45,440 nt of DNA from ZC4RG35 sp964388105. Its GTDB lineage: Bacteria > Actinomycetota > Acidimicrobiia > Spongiisociales > ZC4RG35. Both the position numbers and the translations under genes were made by a program. Positions 13,975 to 22,644 of this stretch are shown in pieces; position 1 is the stretch's first letter, and the number at the start of each line of letters is the position of its first letter. The notes under the pieces were generated by a model. The model ran no database searches. It was not told the origin of the DNA and saw only the letters and a list, made by a program, of their open reading frames with translations. The DNA lies in NCBI GenBank assembly GCA_964388105.1, contig CAYLYQ010000013.1:1-45440 (forward strand), read 5' to 3'.

Positions 13975-14661
13975 ATGTCACAGATCACCTTGCGCGCTCA
14001 AACCGGACGCGCTCCGGGCTCGCGCAGCTCCCGGCGACTCCGCCGTGAGGGCATGGTGCCCGCCATCGTCTACGGCCTCGGCATCGAGCCGGTGCCGGTG
14101 GCCGTGGACAGTCGCGAGCTCCACCTGGCTCTTCACACCGAGGCCGGCTCGAACGCCATCATCGGCCTCGAGATCGAGGGCGGCGACACCCTGACCACCA
14201 TGGCCCGGGTGATCGAGCGGCATCCTTTCCGCAGTGAGTACCGCCACATCGATTTCGTCAAGGTCGACCTCACCCAGACCGTGCAGACGGAAGTTGCCAT
14301 CCACTTCGAGGGCGAGCCCGTTGGGGTCAAGGAGGGTGGCGTGTTCAGTCCCGCGAAGACCCATGTGCTCATCGAGGTCCTCCCCACCGAGATCCCGGGC
14401 CACATCGAGCTCGACATCAGTGAGGTGGAGTTGGGCGGGTCGCTGCGGGTTGTCGACCTCCCCGCCATCGACGGCGTCACCTATCTGGACGATCCCGACT
14501 CCGTGATCATGTCGATCACGCAGCCCGCCGCCGAGATCGTGGAGGAGCCCGCCGAGGGTGAAGAGGGCGAAGAAGCCGAGGGCGAGGAAGCCGAGGCCGC
14601 GGACGAGGAGGCTCCGGGTGAGGGTGCCGACGAGGCTCCGGAAGAAGGCGCCGACGGCTGA
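13975..14661 (+). CDS. rplY: Ribosomal protein L25, CTC (general stress protein) form
   Basis: L25 binds 5S rRNA in the large subunit. This is the long CTC form of 228 residues: an N-terminal L25 domain (SQITLRAQTGRAPGSRSSRR, then REGMVPAIVYGLG) and a C-terminal beta domain (about 95-185, with VGVKEGGVFSPAKTHVLIEV and PGHIELDISEVELGGSLRV). The last 45 residues are an almost pure Glu/Ala/Gly acidic tail. ATG 13975 has AAGGAG eight bases upstream; the open frame before it is not homologous. pth starts inside the tail. The rplY-pth pairing is common in bacteria, including mycobacteria. The acidic tail length varies among relatives, so it is not odd by itself. Confidence 0.95.
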   Translation: MSQITLRAQTGRAPGSRSSRRLRREGMVPAIVYGLGIEPVPVAVDSRELHLALHTEAGSNAIIGLEIEGGDTLTTMARVIERHPFRSEYRHIDFVKVDLTQTVQTEVAIHFEGEPVGVKEGGVFSPAKTHVLIEVLPTEIPGHIELDISEVELGGSLRVVDLPAIDGVTYLDDPDSVIMSITQPAAEIVEEPAEGEEGEEAEGEEAEAADEEAPGEGADEAPEEGADG

Positions 14662-15238
14662 AGTCCTGGTCGCCGGCCTCCGCAACCCGGGGGCCGATTA
14701 TCAGGGAACCCGCCACAACGTAGGTTTCGAGGTCGTCTCCCTCGTTGCGTCCCGTAACGGCGTCGAGTTGGGCCGTGCCCCCTCGAGGGTTCCGGCTCAG
14801 GTTGCCACTGCCGGTCGTGGCGATGGTCGGGTGCTCCTGGCCGCGCCGACCACATATATGAACGAATCGGGTCGGGCAGTCCGCGCGATCCTGGATTACT
14901 GGAAGGTCGACACCTCCGATCTCCTCGTGGTGCACGACGACATCGACCTCCCATTCGGCCGTTTGCGCGTCCAGGTCGGTGGGGGTGCCGGCGGCCACAA
15001 CGGCATTCGCTCCCTGGAGAGGGCCCTCGGCACCCGGGAGTTCTCCCGCCTCAAATTCGGGGTCGGCCGGCCGCCCGGCCAGATGGATCCCGCGGCATTC
15101 GTGCTCCAGCGGTTCTCCAAGGCGGAGCGCGAGGAGGTCGACATCGCGATCGAGGACGCGGCCGACGTCGTCGAGATGTGGGCGACCGACCGTGCTCGCG
15201 CGCAGGAGACGGCGGCCTTGCGGGGCCGTGACGCCTGA
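14618..15238 (+). CDS. pth: Peptidyl-tRNA hydrolase
   Basis: Pth releases tRNA from prematurely dropped peptidyl-tRNA. The core starts EVLVAGLRNPGADYQGTRHN, with catalytic His33 in RHNVGFE. Then come PTTYMNESGRAV, the Asp pair in VVHDDIDLPFGRLRV, GGAGGHNGIRSL and FGVGRPPGQMDPAAFVL, all Pth hallmarks. The start is uncertain because the frame opens inside the acidic tail of rplY. GTG 14618 is favoured by AGGAGG six bases upstream (14606-14611), though such strings are easy to get from Glu codons; GTG 14624 is the alternative. Either way the protein has a short basic N-terminal extension. It overlaps glpK by 11 bases. Confidence 0.93.
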   Translation: MRVPTRLRKKAPTAEVLVAGLRNPGADYQGTRHNVGFEVVSLVASRNGVELGRAPSRVPAQVATAGRGDGRVLLAAPTTYMNESGRAVRAILDYWKVDTSDLLVVHDDIDLPFGRLRVQVGGGAGGHNGIRSLERALGTREFSRLKFGVGRPPGQMDPAAFVLQRFSKAEREEVDIAIEDAADVVEMWATDRARAQETAALRGRDA

Positions 15239-16724
15239 ACTCGTCGGGGCCCTCGACCAGGGCACCACGTCGACGCGTTTCATGGTCTTCGACGGCTCCG
15301 GGTCGGTCCGGGCCGTGGCCCAGAAAGAGCACCGCCAGATCTATCCCCGACCCGGATGGGTCGAGCACGACCCTCTCGAGATCTGGGCCTGTACCCAGGA
15401 CGTGATCGAAGAGGCGTTGTCTTTGGCCGGAATCGGCCCGCGCGACCTGGCCGCCGTCGGGATCACCAATCAGCGCGAGACGACGGTGCTCTGGGAGAAG
15501 TCGACGGGGCGGCCGGTCGCCAACGCCATCGTGTGGCAGGACACGCGCACGGACCGCCTCTGTGCCCGGCTCGTGGAGCACCACGGGCAGGACTGGTTCC
15601 GGGAGAAGACGGGCCTTCCCGCGGCCACCTACTTCTCGGGCCCGAAGGTCAGATGGCTGATCGACGAGCACGACCTGGCCGACGCGGCGGACCGTGGGGA
15701 GATCGCCTTCGGAACCGTGGATTCGTGGTTGGCGTGGAACCTCACCGGTCGCCACGTCACGGACGTGACCAACGCGTCGCGGACGCTCTTGTTCGACATC
15801 GATGCCCTCCGGTGGGACGCGGACTTGACGGCCGAGGTCGGGGTCCCGATGGCGATGCTCCCCGAGGTCGTCGATTCCGTCGGCCTGGTTGGGGAGTGCC
15901 AGGGTGTGCTCGACGGCGTGCCCCTGGCGGCGATCCTCGGAGACCAGCAAGCCGCGCTCTTCGGCCAGGTCTGCTTCTCACCCGGGGAGGCCAAGAACAC
16001 CTACGGAACCGGCAACTTCATGCTCGTCAACACCGGATCGGATGCGGTCGCCTCCAGCGCGGGTCTGCTGACGACAGTGGCCTATCGGTCGGCCGGCGAG
16101 CCGGCCCAGTACGCACTCGAGGGAGCAGTGGCCGTGTCCGGCGCACTCGTCCACTGGTTGCGGGACAATCTCGGGATCATCGACGAGGCATCCGCCGTCG
16201 AGGAGTTGGCCGCCTCTGTGGAAGACACCGGCGACGTCTACTTCGTGCCCGCCTTCAGTGGCCTCTTCGCCCCCAGGTGGCGCCCCGATGCGCGGGGCGT
16301 GATCGTCGGGCTGTCCCGCTTCACGAACCGAGCCCACATCGCCAGGGCGGCCTTGGAGGCAACGGCCTTCCAGACCTTCGACGTCCTCACTGCGATGGGC
16401 GCCGACTCCCCTTCGGGCCTGGTCGAGCTGAAGGTCGACGGAGGGATGAGCCGCAACGAGCTCCTGATGCAGTTCCAGGCCGACCTCCTCGGCGTCGACC
16501 TCGTGCGCCCCACCGTCACGGAGACCACGGCCCTCGGCGCCGCATTCGCCGCCGGGATCGCCACCGGCGTCTGGAAGGACCGCGAAGAGGTGCGTGCGCT
16601 GTGGACCGAGGACCGGCGGTGGCACCCCGGAATCGACGCTGCGGAACGCAATCGGCTGACTTCGAGGTGGGCCGAGGCTGTGGAACGATCACTGGGCTGG
16701 GTCGGAACGCCGGGCAACGTATGA
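15228..16724 (+). CDS. glpK: Glycerol kinase
   Basis: GlpK phosphorylates glycerol to sn-glycerol 3-phosphate with ATP. The 498-residue length is standard. FGGY-family motifs: ALDQGTTSTRF at the start, the ribose/glycerol block NQRETTVLWEKSTGRPV and IVWQDTRT, TYFSGPKVRWLID, GTVDSWLAWNLTG, GDQQAALFGQ, TYGTGNFMLVNTG, the FGGY signature region PRWRPDARGVIVGLSRFTNR and the nucleotide-binding VDGGMSRNELLMQFQAD. The start GTG 15228 (GTGACGCC) lies inside the last codons of pth and gives the exact N-terminus expected. No glpF or glpD gene is seen. Its product is the substrate of the PgsA encoded next. Confidence 0.96.
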   Translation: MTPELVGALDQGTTSTRFMVFDGSGSVRAVAQKEHRQIYPRPGWVEHDPLEIWACTQDVIEEALSLAGIGPRDLAAVGITNQRETTVLWEKSTGRPVANAIVWQDTRTDRLCARLVEHHGQDWFREKTGLPAATYFSGPKVRWLIDEHDLADAADRGEIAFGTVDSWLAWNLTGRHVTDVTNASRTLLFDIDALRWDADLTAEVGVPMAMLPEVVDSVGLVGECQGVLDGVPLAAILGDQQAALFGQVCFSPGEAKNTYGTGNFMLVNTGSDAVASSAGLLTTVAYRSAGEPAQYALEGAVAVSGALVHWLRDNLGIIDEASAVEELAASVEDTGDVYFVPAFSGLFAPRWRPDARGVIVGLSRFTNRAHIARAALEATAFQTFDVLTAMGADSPSGLVELKVDGGMSRNELLMQFQADLLGVDLVRPTVTETTALGAAFAAGIATGVWKDREEVRALWTEDRRWHPGIDAAERNRLTSRWAEAVERSLGWVGTPGNV

Positions 16725-16725
16725 T
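16720..16725 (+). promoter_or_regulatory. -10 hexamer TATGAT of a leaderless promoter for pgsA
   Basis: TATGAT overlaps the glpK stop (TGA 16722-16724), is followed by six bases and then GTG 16732. The hexamer and spacing are identical to those before the MerR-like gene. Confidence 0.6.
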
Positions 16726-16731
16726 CGGGCC

Positions 16732-17307
16732 GTGAGCCGCGGTCGTCTCAATTTGCCCGACGGTCTCGCCCTCTTCCGGATCGTGATGACCGTGCCCATC
16801 ATGTCGTTCGTGAGGGCGGACGAGATCGACGGCCACTTCGTCATCGCTGCCGTCCTGTTCGCGCTCGCGTCGATCACTGACTACCTCGACGGCTACTTCG
16901 CCCGTCGCAGCACGGGCGGCACCGTTCTCGGGGCCTTTCTCGACACCACCGCCGACAAGATCCTGGTCACGGGGACGCTGCTCGCCCTCGTGTCGGTGGA
17001 CCACGTCTCCATCTGGCCGGCCGCAGTCATCATCTTCCGGGAGTTCACCGTGATGGCGCTGCGCGGTGTGGTGGCGCAGAGGGGCGGCCTGATCAAACCG
17101 TCCACCTGGGGGAAGGCGAAGGCCTTCACCCAGTACACCGCCATCTTCCTCGCCTTCCTCCGCCTCCCCGAGAAGTGGGGGCCCTGGTATCTCGATCAGT
17201 ACGTGATGGCGATCGCGGTCATCGCCACGGTGGGGTCGATGTGGGGGTACCTGACCTCGTTCTGGGAGGTGATCCGCCATGAGCCGTCCCCAGCCGCCAA
17301 GACGTGA
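16732..17307 (+). CDS. pgsA: CDP-alcohol phosphatidyltransferase, probably phosphatidylglycerophosphate synthase
   Basis: PgsA joins CDP-diacylglycerol and sn-glycerol 3-phosphate to form phosphatidylglycerol phosphate in the membrane. The 191-residue protein opens LNLPDGLALFRIVMTVPIM, typical of PgsA (L-N-x-P-N-x-L-T-L-x-R). It carries the catalytic CDP-alcohol motif DYLDGYFARR, then G-A-F-L-D-T-T-A-D-K (residues about 47-75), with all four metal-binding Asp. Several transmembrane helices follow, with a basic loop QRGGLIKPSTWGKAKAFTQY that is also conserved. Actinobacteria have several paralogues (Pgs, Cls, Pis); the KPSTWGKAKAFTQ block favours Pgs. The stop overlaps the next start as GTGA. 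Confidence 0.88.
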   Translation: MSRGRLNLPDGLALFRIVMTVPIMSFVRADEIDGHFVIAAVLFALASITDYLDGYFARRSTGGTVLGAFLDTTADKILVTGTLLALVSVDHVSIWPAAVIIFREFTVMALRGVVAQRGGLIKPSTWGKAKAFTQYTAIFLAFLRLPEKWGPWYLDQYVMAIAVIATVGSMWGYLTSFWEVIRHEPSPAAKT

Positions 17308-18251
17308 AGGTCGCGGTGACGGGCGGGACCGGGGTGGTGGGGACCGCCCTCGTCGATCTCTTGGTGACCCAGGGCCACGAAGTCGCCGCACTCGTCCGTG
17401 ACGGGTCCCGTCTTCCCGACGGCGCACGGCCGGTGCATGGCGACCTCCTCGACCGTCGGAGCCTCGATCGGCTCACCCGAGGGGCGGAGGTCGTGTTTGG
17501 CGTGGCTGGGGTCAACGAGCTCTGCACTCGCCGACCCGGCGAGATGTGGCGCGTCAACGTCGGGGGGACCAGGAACCTTCTCGAGTCCGCCCGGCGATCG
17601 GGGGTGCGCCGGGTGGTCCACACCTCTTCGGCGGTGACCATCGGTGAAGCCAGCGGCTCGGTGGGCACCGAGGCGACCGTTCACACCGGCACCTACCTCT
17701 CCCACTACGCACGCACCAAGGCAGAGGCCGAGCGTGTGGCGCTCGGATACGAAGGTGTCGAGGTGGTGGCAGTCAACCCGTCCTCCGTGCAGGGACCGGG
17801 ACGGGACTCCGGGACGGGCCGGATCCTTCTCGCAGCCGCACGCGGCCGGCTTCGGTACGCCGTCGACACGGTGTTCTCGCTCGTCGACATCGCGGACAGT
17901 GCTCGCGGCCACCTTCTCGCCGCCGAGCGGGGAGAGCCCGGAGAGCGCTACCTGCTCAGCGGAGCCACCCTGACGACGAGGCAGGCCGTCGAGATCATGA
18001 AAGGAGTCGTGGGCCCGATTCCCCAGCCTCGTTACCTGCCGGCCTGGTGCCTCTCCATCGCCGGGTGGGTCGGTTCGCTGCTTCCGTCGTCGCTTCCGGT
18101 CTGCTCCGAGTCGGTGCGGGTCGCGCGCCACGGTCACCGACTCGACGGCAGCCGGGCGACGAGAGAGCTCGGCCTGGAGTACACGGCCATCGAGGAGACC
18201 TTCTGTCGCACGATCGACTGGTTCCGTCGAACCGGAAGGCTCCAGGGGTGA
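17304..18251 (+). CDS. NAD-dependent epimerase/dehydratase (extended SDR)
   Basis: The 315-residue protein has an N-terminal Rossmann motif VAVTGGTGVVGTALVDLL and Asp in HGDLLD for the adenosine. The middle reads NVGGTRNLLESARRSGVRRV, then VHTSSAVTIG. The catalytic Tyr-Lys pair is in HYARTKAEAER (about 133-143), and NPSSVQGPG marks the active-site wall. This is the extended SDR layout of sugar-nucleotide epimerases and dihydroflavonol-reductase-like enzymes; HpnA and steroid-type relatives look similar. The substrate cannot be set. It is translationally coupled to pgsA upstream (GTGA) and mfd downstream (GTGA), which ties it to the operon but not to a pathway. Confidence 0.85.
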   Translation: MKVAVTGGTGVVGTALVDLLVTQGHEVAALVRDGSRLPDGARPVHGDLLDRRSLDRLTRGAEVVFGVAGVNELCTRRPGEMWRVNVGGTRNLLESARRSGVRRVVHTSSAVTIGEASGSVGTEATVHTGTYLSHYARTKAEAERVALGYEGVEVVAVNPSSVQGPGRDSGTGRILLAAARGRLRYAVDTVFSLVDIADSARGHLLAAERGEPGERYLLSGATLTTRQAVEIMKGVVGPIPQPRYLPAWCLSIAGWVGSLLPSSLPVCSESVRVARHGHRLDGSRATRELGLEYTAIEETFCRTIDWFRRTGRLQG

Positions 18252-21200
18252 TCGCCCCTCTCGCCCCGCTGCTCAGTCGCTGGCACGGTGCCCCAGCCCC
18301 GGACATGGGGGCTGTGTGGGCGGTGCCGCTCGGCGCGCGCGCCTTCGCCATCGCCGGTCTCGCCGAGCGGCTCGGCACCGGCATCCTGGTCATCACCCCG
18401 AGCGAGAACGACGCCCTGGAGCTCGCCGAGGACCTCGCCCTCTACACCTCGGATGTGCTGCTCTGCCCGGCCTGGGAGACACTGCCTTTCGAGCACGTGT
18501 CGCCGAACATCGCCACGATGGCCATGCGTGCCGAGGCCCGGCACGCCCTGCTCGAGAACCGCCCGGGGGTCGTGGTGGCATCCGTGCGCAGCGCCGTGCA
18601 GCGCGTCAGTCCCTCGCCGGTGACCCCTGTCGTCATCACCAAAGGCGACACCGTCGACTTCGAGGCTCTGGTGCGCGAGCTGGCCGGGGCCGGGTACCAG
18701 CGCACCGACCGCGTCGAGGCACGCGGGGAGTTCGCGGTCCGCGGGGGCATCATCGACGTCTTTCCGGCCCAGGGCTTCCAGCCGGTGCGCATCGACTTCT
18801 GGGGAGACCAGGTGGAAGACGTGCGCTCGTTCTCCGTGGCGTCCCAGCGGTCGGAGGACTCGGTCGAGGCGATGGTCGCCTATCCGGCGCGCGAGCTGCG
18901 CCCGGATCACGGGCTGGCTTCCCGAGCGGCCGCGCTCGCCAGGAGCGAGCCGTGGGCCGCCCACGCCTGGGAGCGGGTCTCCGAGGGCCAGCTGTTCGCG
19001 GGTATCGAGTCGTGGTTGCCGTGGCTGACCGACGAGAGAACCCTGGTCGACGAGCTCGCGGGGGACGCCCATCTGATCCTGATCGATCCGGCCCGGGCCA
19101 TCGACCGCTCCCGCGACCTCGTCAAAGAGGAGGCCGAACTGGCGGCTGCCCTGGCGCCTACCTGGGGCGAGAAGGCACCGCCCGCCGGGGAGCACCCCAC
19201 CCTGTTCGGAGACCTCGAGGAGGCGGTCTCGGAGCGCAGGCATCTGCGCATGCCCTCCGTCCCGACCACCCCCGACGACCGGGTGTTTGCCGTGCGGACG
19301 CTGGAGGCGACTCCGGGGGATCCTGAGTCGGTGGCACGGGCGCTGGCGAGGCTCAACGGCGCCGGGGTGGCGACGGTCATCGCCATGGACGGCGAGCCCG
19401 CCGCGGACCGCGTGGCCCGGGTCCTCGCCGAGGAGGGCACCGTCATCGAGCGCCTGGACAGCTTGGTCAACCCCCGCTCCGCCGTGATCCCGATCGGCGT
19501 GCATCACGGCTTCATCTCCACGGACCTCCAGGTGGCCGTCCTCGGAGAGTCTGAGATCGCGGGGAGAAGGAGAGCCCACCGGCGCGCACCCCGTGGCGCG
19601 GCCGCGGCTGCCCAGCAGCTGCGCGATCTCGCCGAGGGGGACTACGTCGTCCACCACCAGCACGGCATCGGCAAGTTCGAGGGCCTGGTCACGCGGACCA
19701 TGGTCGGGGTCGAGCGCGAATACCTCGTGATCGCCTACGCGGCTGGCGACAAGCTCTACGTGCCGGTGGACCAACTCGCTGCGGTCAAGCGGTACACGGG
19801 AGGCGAGGCGCCACGCGTCTCCCGCATGGGGGGCAAGGACTGGTCCGAGCAGAAGGGGAAAGTGCGCAAGGCCGTGGCGGCAGTCGCCGCCGAGGTCGTG
19901 GCGCTCCATCGCCAGCGCGCGTTGGCGACTGGACACGCATTCCCGCCGGACACGCCGTGGCAGACCGAAGTGGAGGCGGCCTTCCCGTACGAGGAGACCG
20001 TCGATCAGCTCAGCGCGATCCAGGACGTCAAGCGGGACATGGAGTCGGCCAAGGCCATGGACCGCCTCGTGTTCGGCGACGTCGGGTTCGGGAAGACCGA
20101 AGTCGCCATCCGCGCGGCGTTCAAGGCCGTTCAGGACGGCAAGCAGGTCGCGGTGCTGTGCCCGACCACCTTGCTGGCGCAGCAGCACCACCAGACCTTC
20201 TCGGAGCGGTTCGCCCCCTACCCGGTCAGGGTCGAGGTGCTGTCGAGGTTCCTGACGCCGCGCCAGCAGGCCAGAGTTGTCGAGGGTCTTGCCTCCGGTG
20301 AGGTCGACGTCGTGGTGGGCACGCACCGGCTCCTGTCCGAAGATGTGGCCTTCAAGGACCTCGGGCTGCTGGTGATCGACGAGGAGCAGAGGTTCGGGGT
20401 CGGAGCCAAAGACGCCCTGAAGAGGCTCAAGGTGGGGGTCGACGTGATGACGCTCACGGCGACCCCCATTCCCAGGACTCTGGAGATGGCGCTGACCGGC
20501 ATCAGGGACGTCTCCCACATCCGCACGCCACCCGAGGACCGGCACCCGATCCTCACCTATGTCGGGCCGTTCGACGCCCAGGCCGTGTCGGCCGCCATCC
20601 GTCGCGAGCTGCTCCGGGAAGGCCAGGTGTTCTACGTCCACAACAGGGTCCGCTCCATGGACCGGGCGGTCGAGCGACTTCGGGAGCTCGTGCCCGACGC
20701 CAGATACGTGGTGGCCCACGGGCAGATGTCCGAAGGCCAGCTCGAACAGGTCATGATCGACTTCTGGAACGGCGAGTACGACGTGCTCGTCGCCACCACG
20801 ATCATCGAGTCCGGGCTCGACCTTCCCAAGGTCAACACGCTGATCGTCGAACGGGCCGACCTCCTCGGCCTGGCGCAGATCTACCAGCTCCGCGGGAGGG
20901 TCGGCAGGTCGAATCAGCGGGCCTACGCCTACCTGTTCCATCCCGCCGACCAGGCGCTGTCCGAGGACGCCCATCGCCGTCTCGAGGCGATCGGCGAGGC
21001 CACCGACCTCGGGTCGGGCTTCCAGCTGGCGCTCAAGGACCTGGAGATCCGCGGCGCCGGGTCGATCCTCGGCGAGGTGCAGAGCGGTCACATCGCCGCG
21101 GTCGGGTTCGACCTCTATGCCGAGTTGGTCGCCGAGGCGGTCGCCGAGATGCAGGGAACCGAGCCGCCGACCACCCGTCCGCCGGAGATCCGGATCGACC

Positions 21201-21607
21201 TGCCCGTCGACGCTCGGCTCGGCGAGGGGTACATCGCCGACCAGGATCTCCGTCTCGAGGCCTACCGGCGTCTGGCCGCCGCCGACACCCACGCCGCCGT
21301 CGAAGACGTTATGGCGGAGTGGGAGGATCGGTTCGGGCCCCTGCCCGAGGATGCCGCGGGCTTGATCGCCCTGGCCAGGCTCAGGGTGGAGGCACTCCGC
21401 GTCGGCCTCAACGACCTGGTGAAGCTGCGCAACGAGATCCGGATGTCGCCGGTGGACCTGAAGCCCTCCCAGGAGGTCAGGCTGCAGAGGCTGGCGCCCC
21501 GAGCAGTGCTGCGGCCCGCCGAGGGCCAGCTCTTCATCCCGGCTCCGACACCCGTGGTCGAAGGAGTGATCTCCTTCCTCCGCGACATGTGGCCCGAAGA
21601 AGGCTGA
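18248..21607 (+). CDS. mfd: Transcription-repair coupling factor
   Basis: Mfd removes RNA polymerase stalled at DNA lesions and recruits UvrA. It is 1119 residues from GTG 18248, which overlaps the previous stop. Domains in order: UvrB-like N-terminal part (VGAVWAVPLGARAFAIAG, WETLPFEHVSP, REFAVRGGIIDVFP-like block near 155-180), the RNA-polymerase-interacting domain near 465 (GDYVVHHQHGIGKFEGLV, YLVIAYAAGDKLYVPVDQL), then the RecG-like translocase with Walker A GDVGFGKTEVA (about 611), LLVIDEEQRFGVGAKD, TLTATPIPRTLEMAL and QLRGRVGRSNQRAYAYL, and the C-terminal TRCF domain. Length and motif order are normal. A long reverse-strand frame over the same bases is a GC-skew shadow. Confidence 0.97.
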   Translation: MIAPLAPLLSRWHGAPAPDMGAVWAVPLGARAFAIAGLAERLGTGILVITPSENDALELAEDLALYTSDVLLCPAWETLPFEHVSPNIATMAMRAEARHALLENRPGVVVASVRSAVQRVSPSPVTPVVITKGDTVDFEALVRELAGAGYQRTDRVEARGEFAVRGGIIDVFPAQGFQPVRIDFWGDQVEDVRSFSVASQRSEDSVEAMVAYPARELRPDHGLASRAAALARSEPWAAHAWERVSEGQLFAGIESWLPWLTDERTLVDELAGDAHLILIDPARAIDRSRDLVKEEAELAAALAPTWGEKAPPAGEHPTLFGDLEEAVSERRHLRMPSVPTTPDDRVFAVRTLEATPGDPESVARALARLNGAGVATVIAMDGEPAADRVARVLAEEGTVIERLDSLVNPRSAVIPIGVHHGFISTDLQVAVLGESEIAGRRRAHRRAPRGAAAAAQQLRDLAEGDYVVHHQHGIGKFEGLVTRTMVGVEREYLVIAYAAGDKLYVPVDQLAAVKRYTGGEAPRVSRMGGKDWSEQKGKVRKAVAAVAAEVVALHRQRALATGHAFPPDTPWQTEVEAAFPYEETVDQLSAIQDVKRDMESAKAMDRLVFGDVGFGKTEVAIRAAFKAVQDGKQVAVLCPTTLLAQQHHQTFSERFAPYPVRVEVLSRFLTPRQQARVVEGLASGEVDVVVGTHRLLSEDVAFKDLGLLVIDEEQRFGVGAKDALKRLKVGVDVMTLTATPIPRTLEMALTGIRDVSHIRTPPEDRHPILTYVGPFDAQAVSAAIRRELLREGQVFYVHNRVRSMDRAVERLRELVPDARYVVAHGQMSEGQLEQVMIDFWNGEYDVLVATTIIESGLDLPKVNTLIVERADLLGLAQIYQLRGRVGRSNQRAYAYLFHPADQALSEDAHRRLEAIGEATDLGSGFQLALKDLEIRGAGSILGEVQSGHIAAVGFDLYAELVAEAVAEMQGTEPPTTRPPEIRIDLPVDARLGEGYIADQDLRLEAYRRLAAADTHAAVEDVMAEWEDRFGPLPEDAAGLIALARLRVEALRVGLNDLVKLRNEIRMSPVDLKPSQEVRLQRLAPRAVLRPAEGQLFIPAPTPVVEGVISFLRDMWPEEG

Positions 21608-21618
21608 GCGGAGCCTTC
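21599..21618 (+). terminator. Weak hairpin at the end of mfd
   Basis: GAAGGCT, a six-base loop, then AGCCTTC, overlapping the mfd stop. No T-run follows. It could be a partial terminator before the separate promoter of the next gene. Confidence 0.35.
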
Positions 21619-21638
21619 GGATAACGGGGGGCTGCATT

Positions 21639-21644
21639 TAGCAT
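21639..21644 (+). promoter_or_regulatory. Possible -10 (TAGCAT) for the parvulin lipoprotein gene
   Basis: TAGCAT lies 33 bases before GTG 21678. The expected leader contains AGAAGGA eight bases before the start, so this gene would have a normal leader unlike many others here. Confidence 0.4.
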
Positions 21645-21677
21645 CCGAACGTTCCCCATCTCAGAAGGATCTCTTTC

Positions 21678-22643
21678 GTGAAGCGACTGACAGCCCTTGT
21701 CCTCGTGAGCGCGCTGGCGCTCGCCGCCTGCGGGCCCGGTGACGGTGCGACCGCGGCAACGGTCGACGACCGTGTGATAACCGTTGGCGAAGTCAACAAC
21801 CTCATCCACATCGAAGAGGGCACGGTCAGCAAGGCCGACTTCGCCAACTTCCTGGGCTTGCTCATCGAGTGGACCGTGGTCGAAGAGGCAGTCGCCGAGG
21901 AGCTCGACATCGTGGTCACGGAAGAGGAGATCACAGCAGAGGCCGACCGGATTTTCGAGGAGTTCGGCGCAGAGGGTCAGAGCCGCGAGGAGTTCACCTC
22001 CAGCCGCGGCGTCACCGAGCAGTTCCTTCGGATGGTCGGGCATCAGGAGGTCCTCTACCGCAAGGTCCACGAGCAGTTCGCCGAGGAGGGGACCGGCGTG
22101 CCCACCGACGACGAGATCGAGGAGGAGCGAGAGGCTCAGACCCGGCGCATGGCCGAGGCCTGTGTGTCCCACATCCTCGTCGGCGAGCTTCGCGACCTCG
22201 AAGGCGAGGAACTCGAAGACGCCAAGGCCGATGCCCTCGCCGAAGCCGAAGACATCATGGGGCAGTTGGAGGACGGCGGAGTGTTCGCCGAGCTCGCCCG
22301 GGAGCACTCGACCGACACCGCCAGTGGCGCCAACGGCGGGGAGCTCGGCTGCACCTCGCCTTCAGGCTGGGTACAGGCATTCCAGGACGCGGTCATGGAG
22401 GCGCCCATCGGCGAAGTCCTCGACTCTCCTGTGCTGAGCGAGTTCGGCTATCACATCATCCTCGTGCGCTCCCGGACCCTCCCCGACGCTGAGGAGGTCA
22501 CCGAGGCGATCGTCGCCGACAGTGTCTCCAGCGCCATCGACGAATGGGTGGGCGAGAGGATGGAGGCGTCTTCGGTCAGCGTCGTGGAGCGGTTCGGGAC
22601 CTGGGACGGCGAGCTGCTCCGGGTGAACCCTCCCGCAGCGTGA
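21678..22643 (+). CDS. Parvulin-type peptidyl-prolyl isomerase lipoprotein (SurA/PrsA-like)
   Basis: A 321-residue exported foldase. MKRLTALVLVSALALAAC is a lipoprotein signal with lipidated Cys18. A SurA-like chaperone region follows (about 30-150, rich in Glu and helical, VTEEEITAEADRIFEEFGAE). The PpiC/parvulin domain is about 165-265: CVSHILVGE, FAELAREHSTDTASGANGGE, LGCTSPSGWVQAFQDAV and EFGYHIILVRSR. These match the usual parvulin strand-helix pattern with its conserved H-I-L-V, G-G-x-L-G and G-Y-H-I-I. It should help fold exported proteins at the outer face of the membrane. In mycobacteria a lipoprotein gene (lpqU) also lies near mazG and eno, but that is a different family. GTG start with AGAAGGA upstream. 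Confidence 0.9.
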   Translation: MKRLTALVLVSALALAACGPGDGATAATVDDRVITVGEVNNLIHIEEGTVSKADFANFLGLLIEWTVVEEAVAEELDIVVTEEEITAEADRIFEEFGAEGQSREEFTSSRGVTEQFLRMVGHQEVLYRKVHEQFAEEGTGVPTDDEIEEEREAQTRRMAEACVSHILVGELRDLEGEELEDAKADALAEAEDIMGQLEDGGVFAELAREHSTDTASGANGGELGCTSPSGWVQAFQDAVMEAPIGEVLDSPVLSEFGYHIILVRSRTLPDAEEVTEAIVADSVSSAIDEWVGERMEASSVSVVERFGTWDGELLRVNPPAA

Positions 22644-22644
22644 A

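Noticed and set aside
18134..21637. 1167-residue minus-strand open frame over mfd
   Set aside because: Antisense shadow caused by high GC at third positions; the plus strand contains all Mfd domains.
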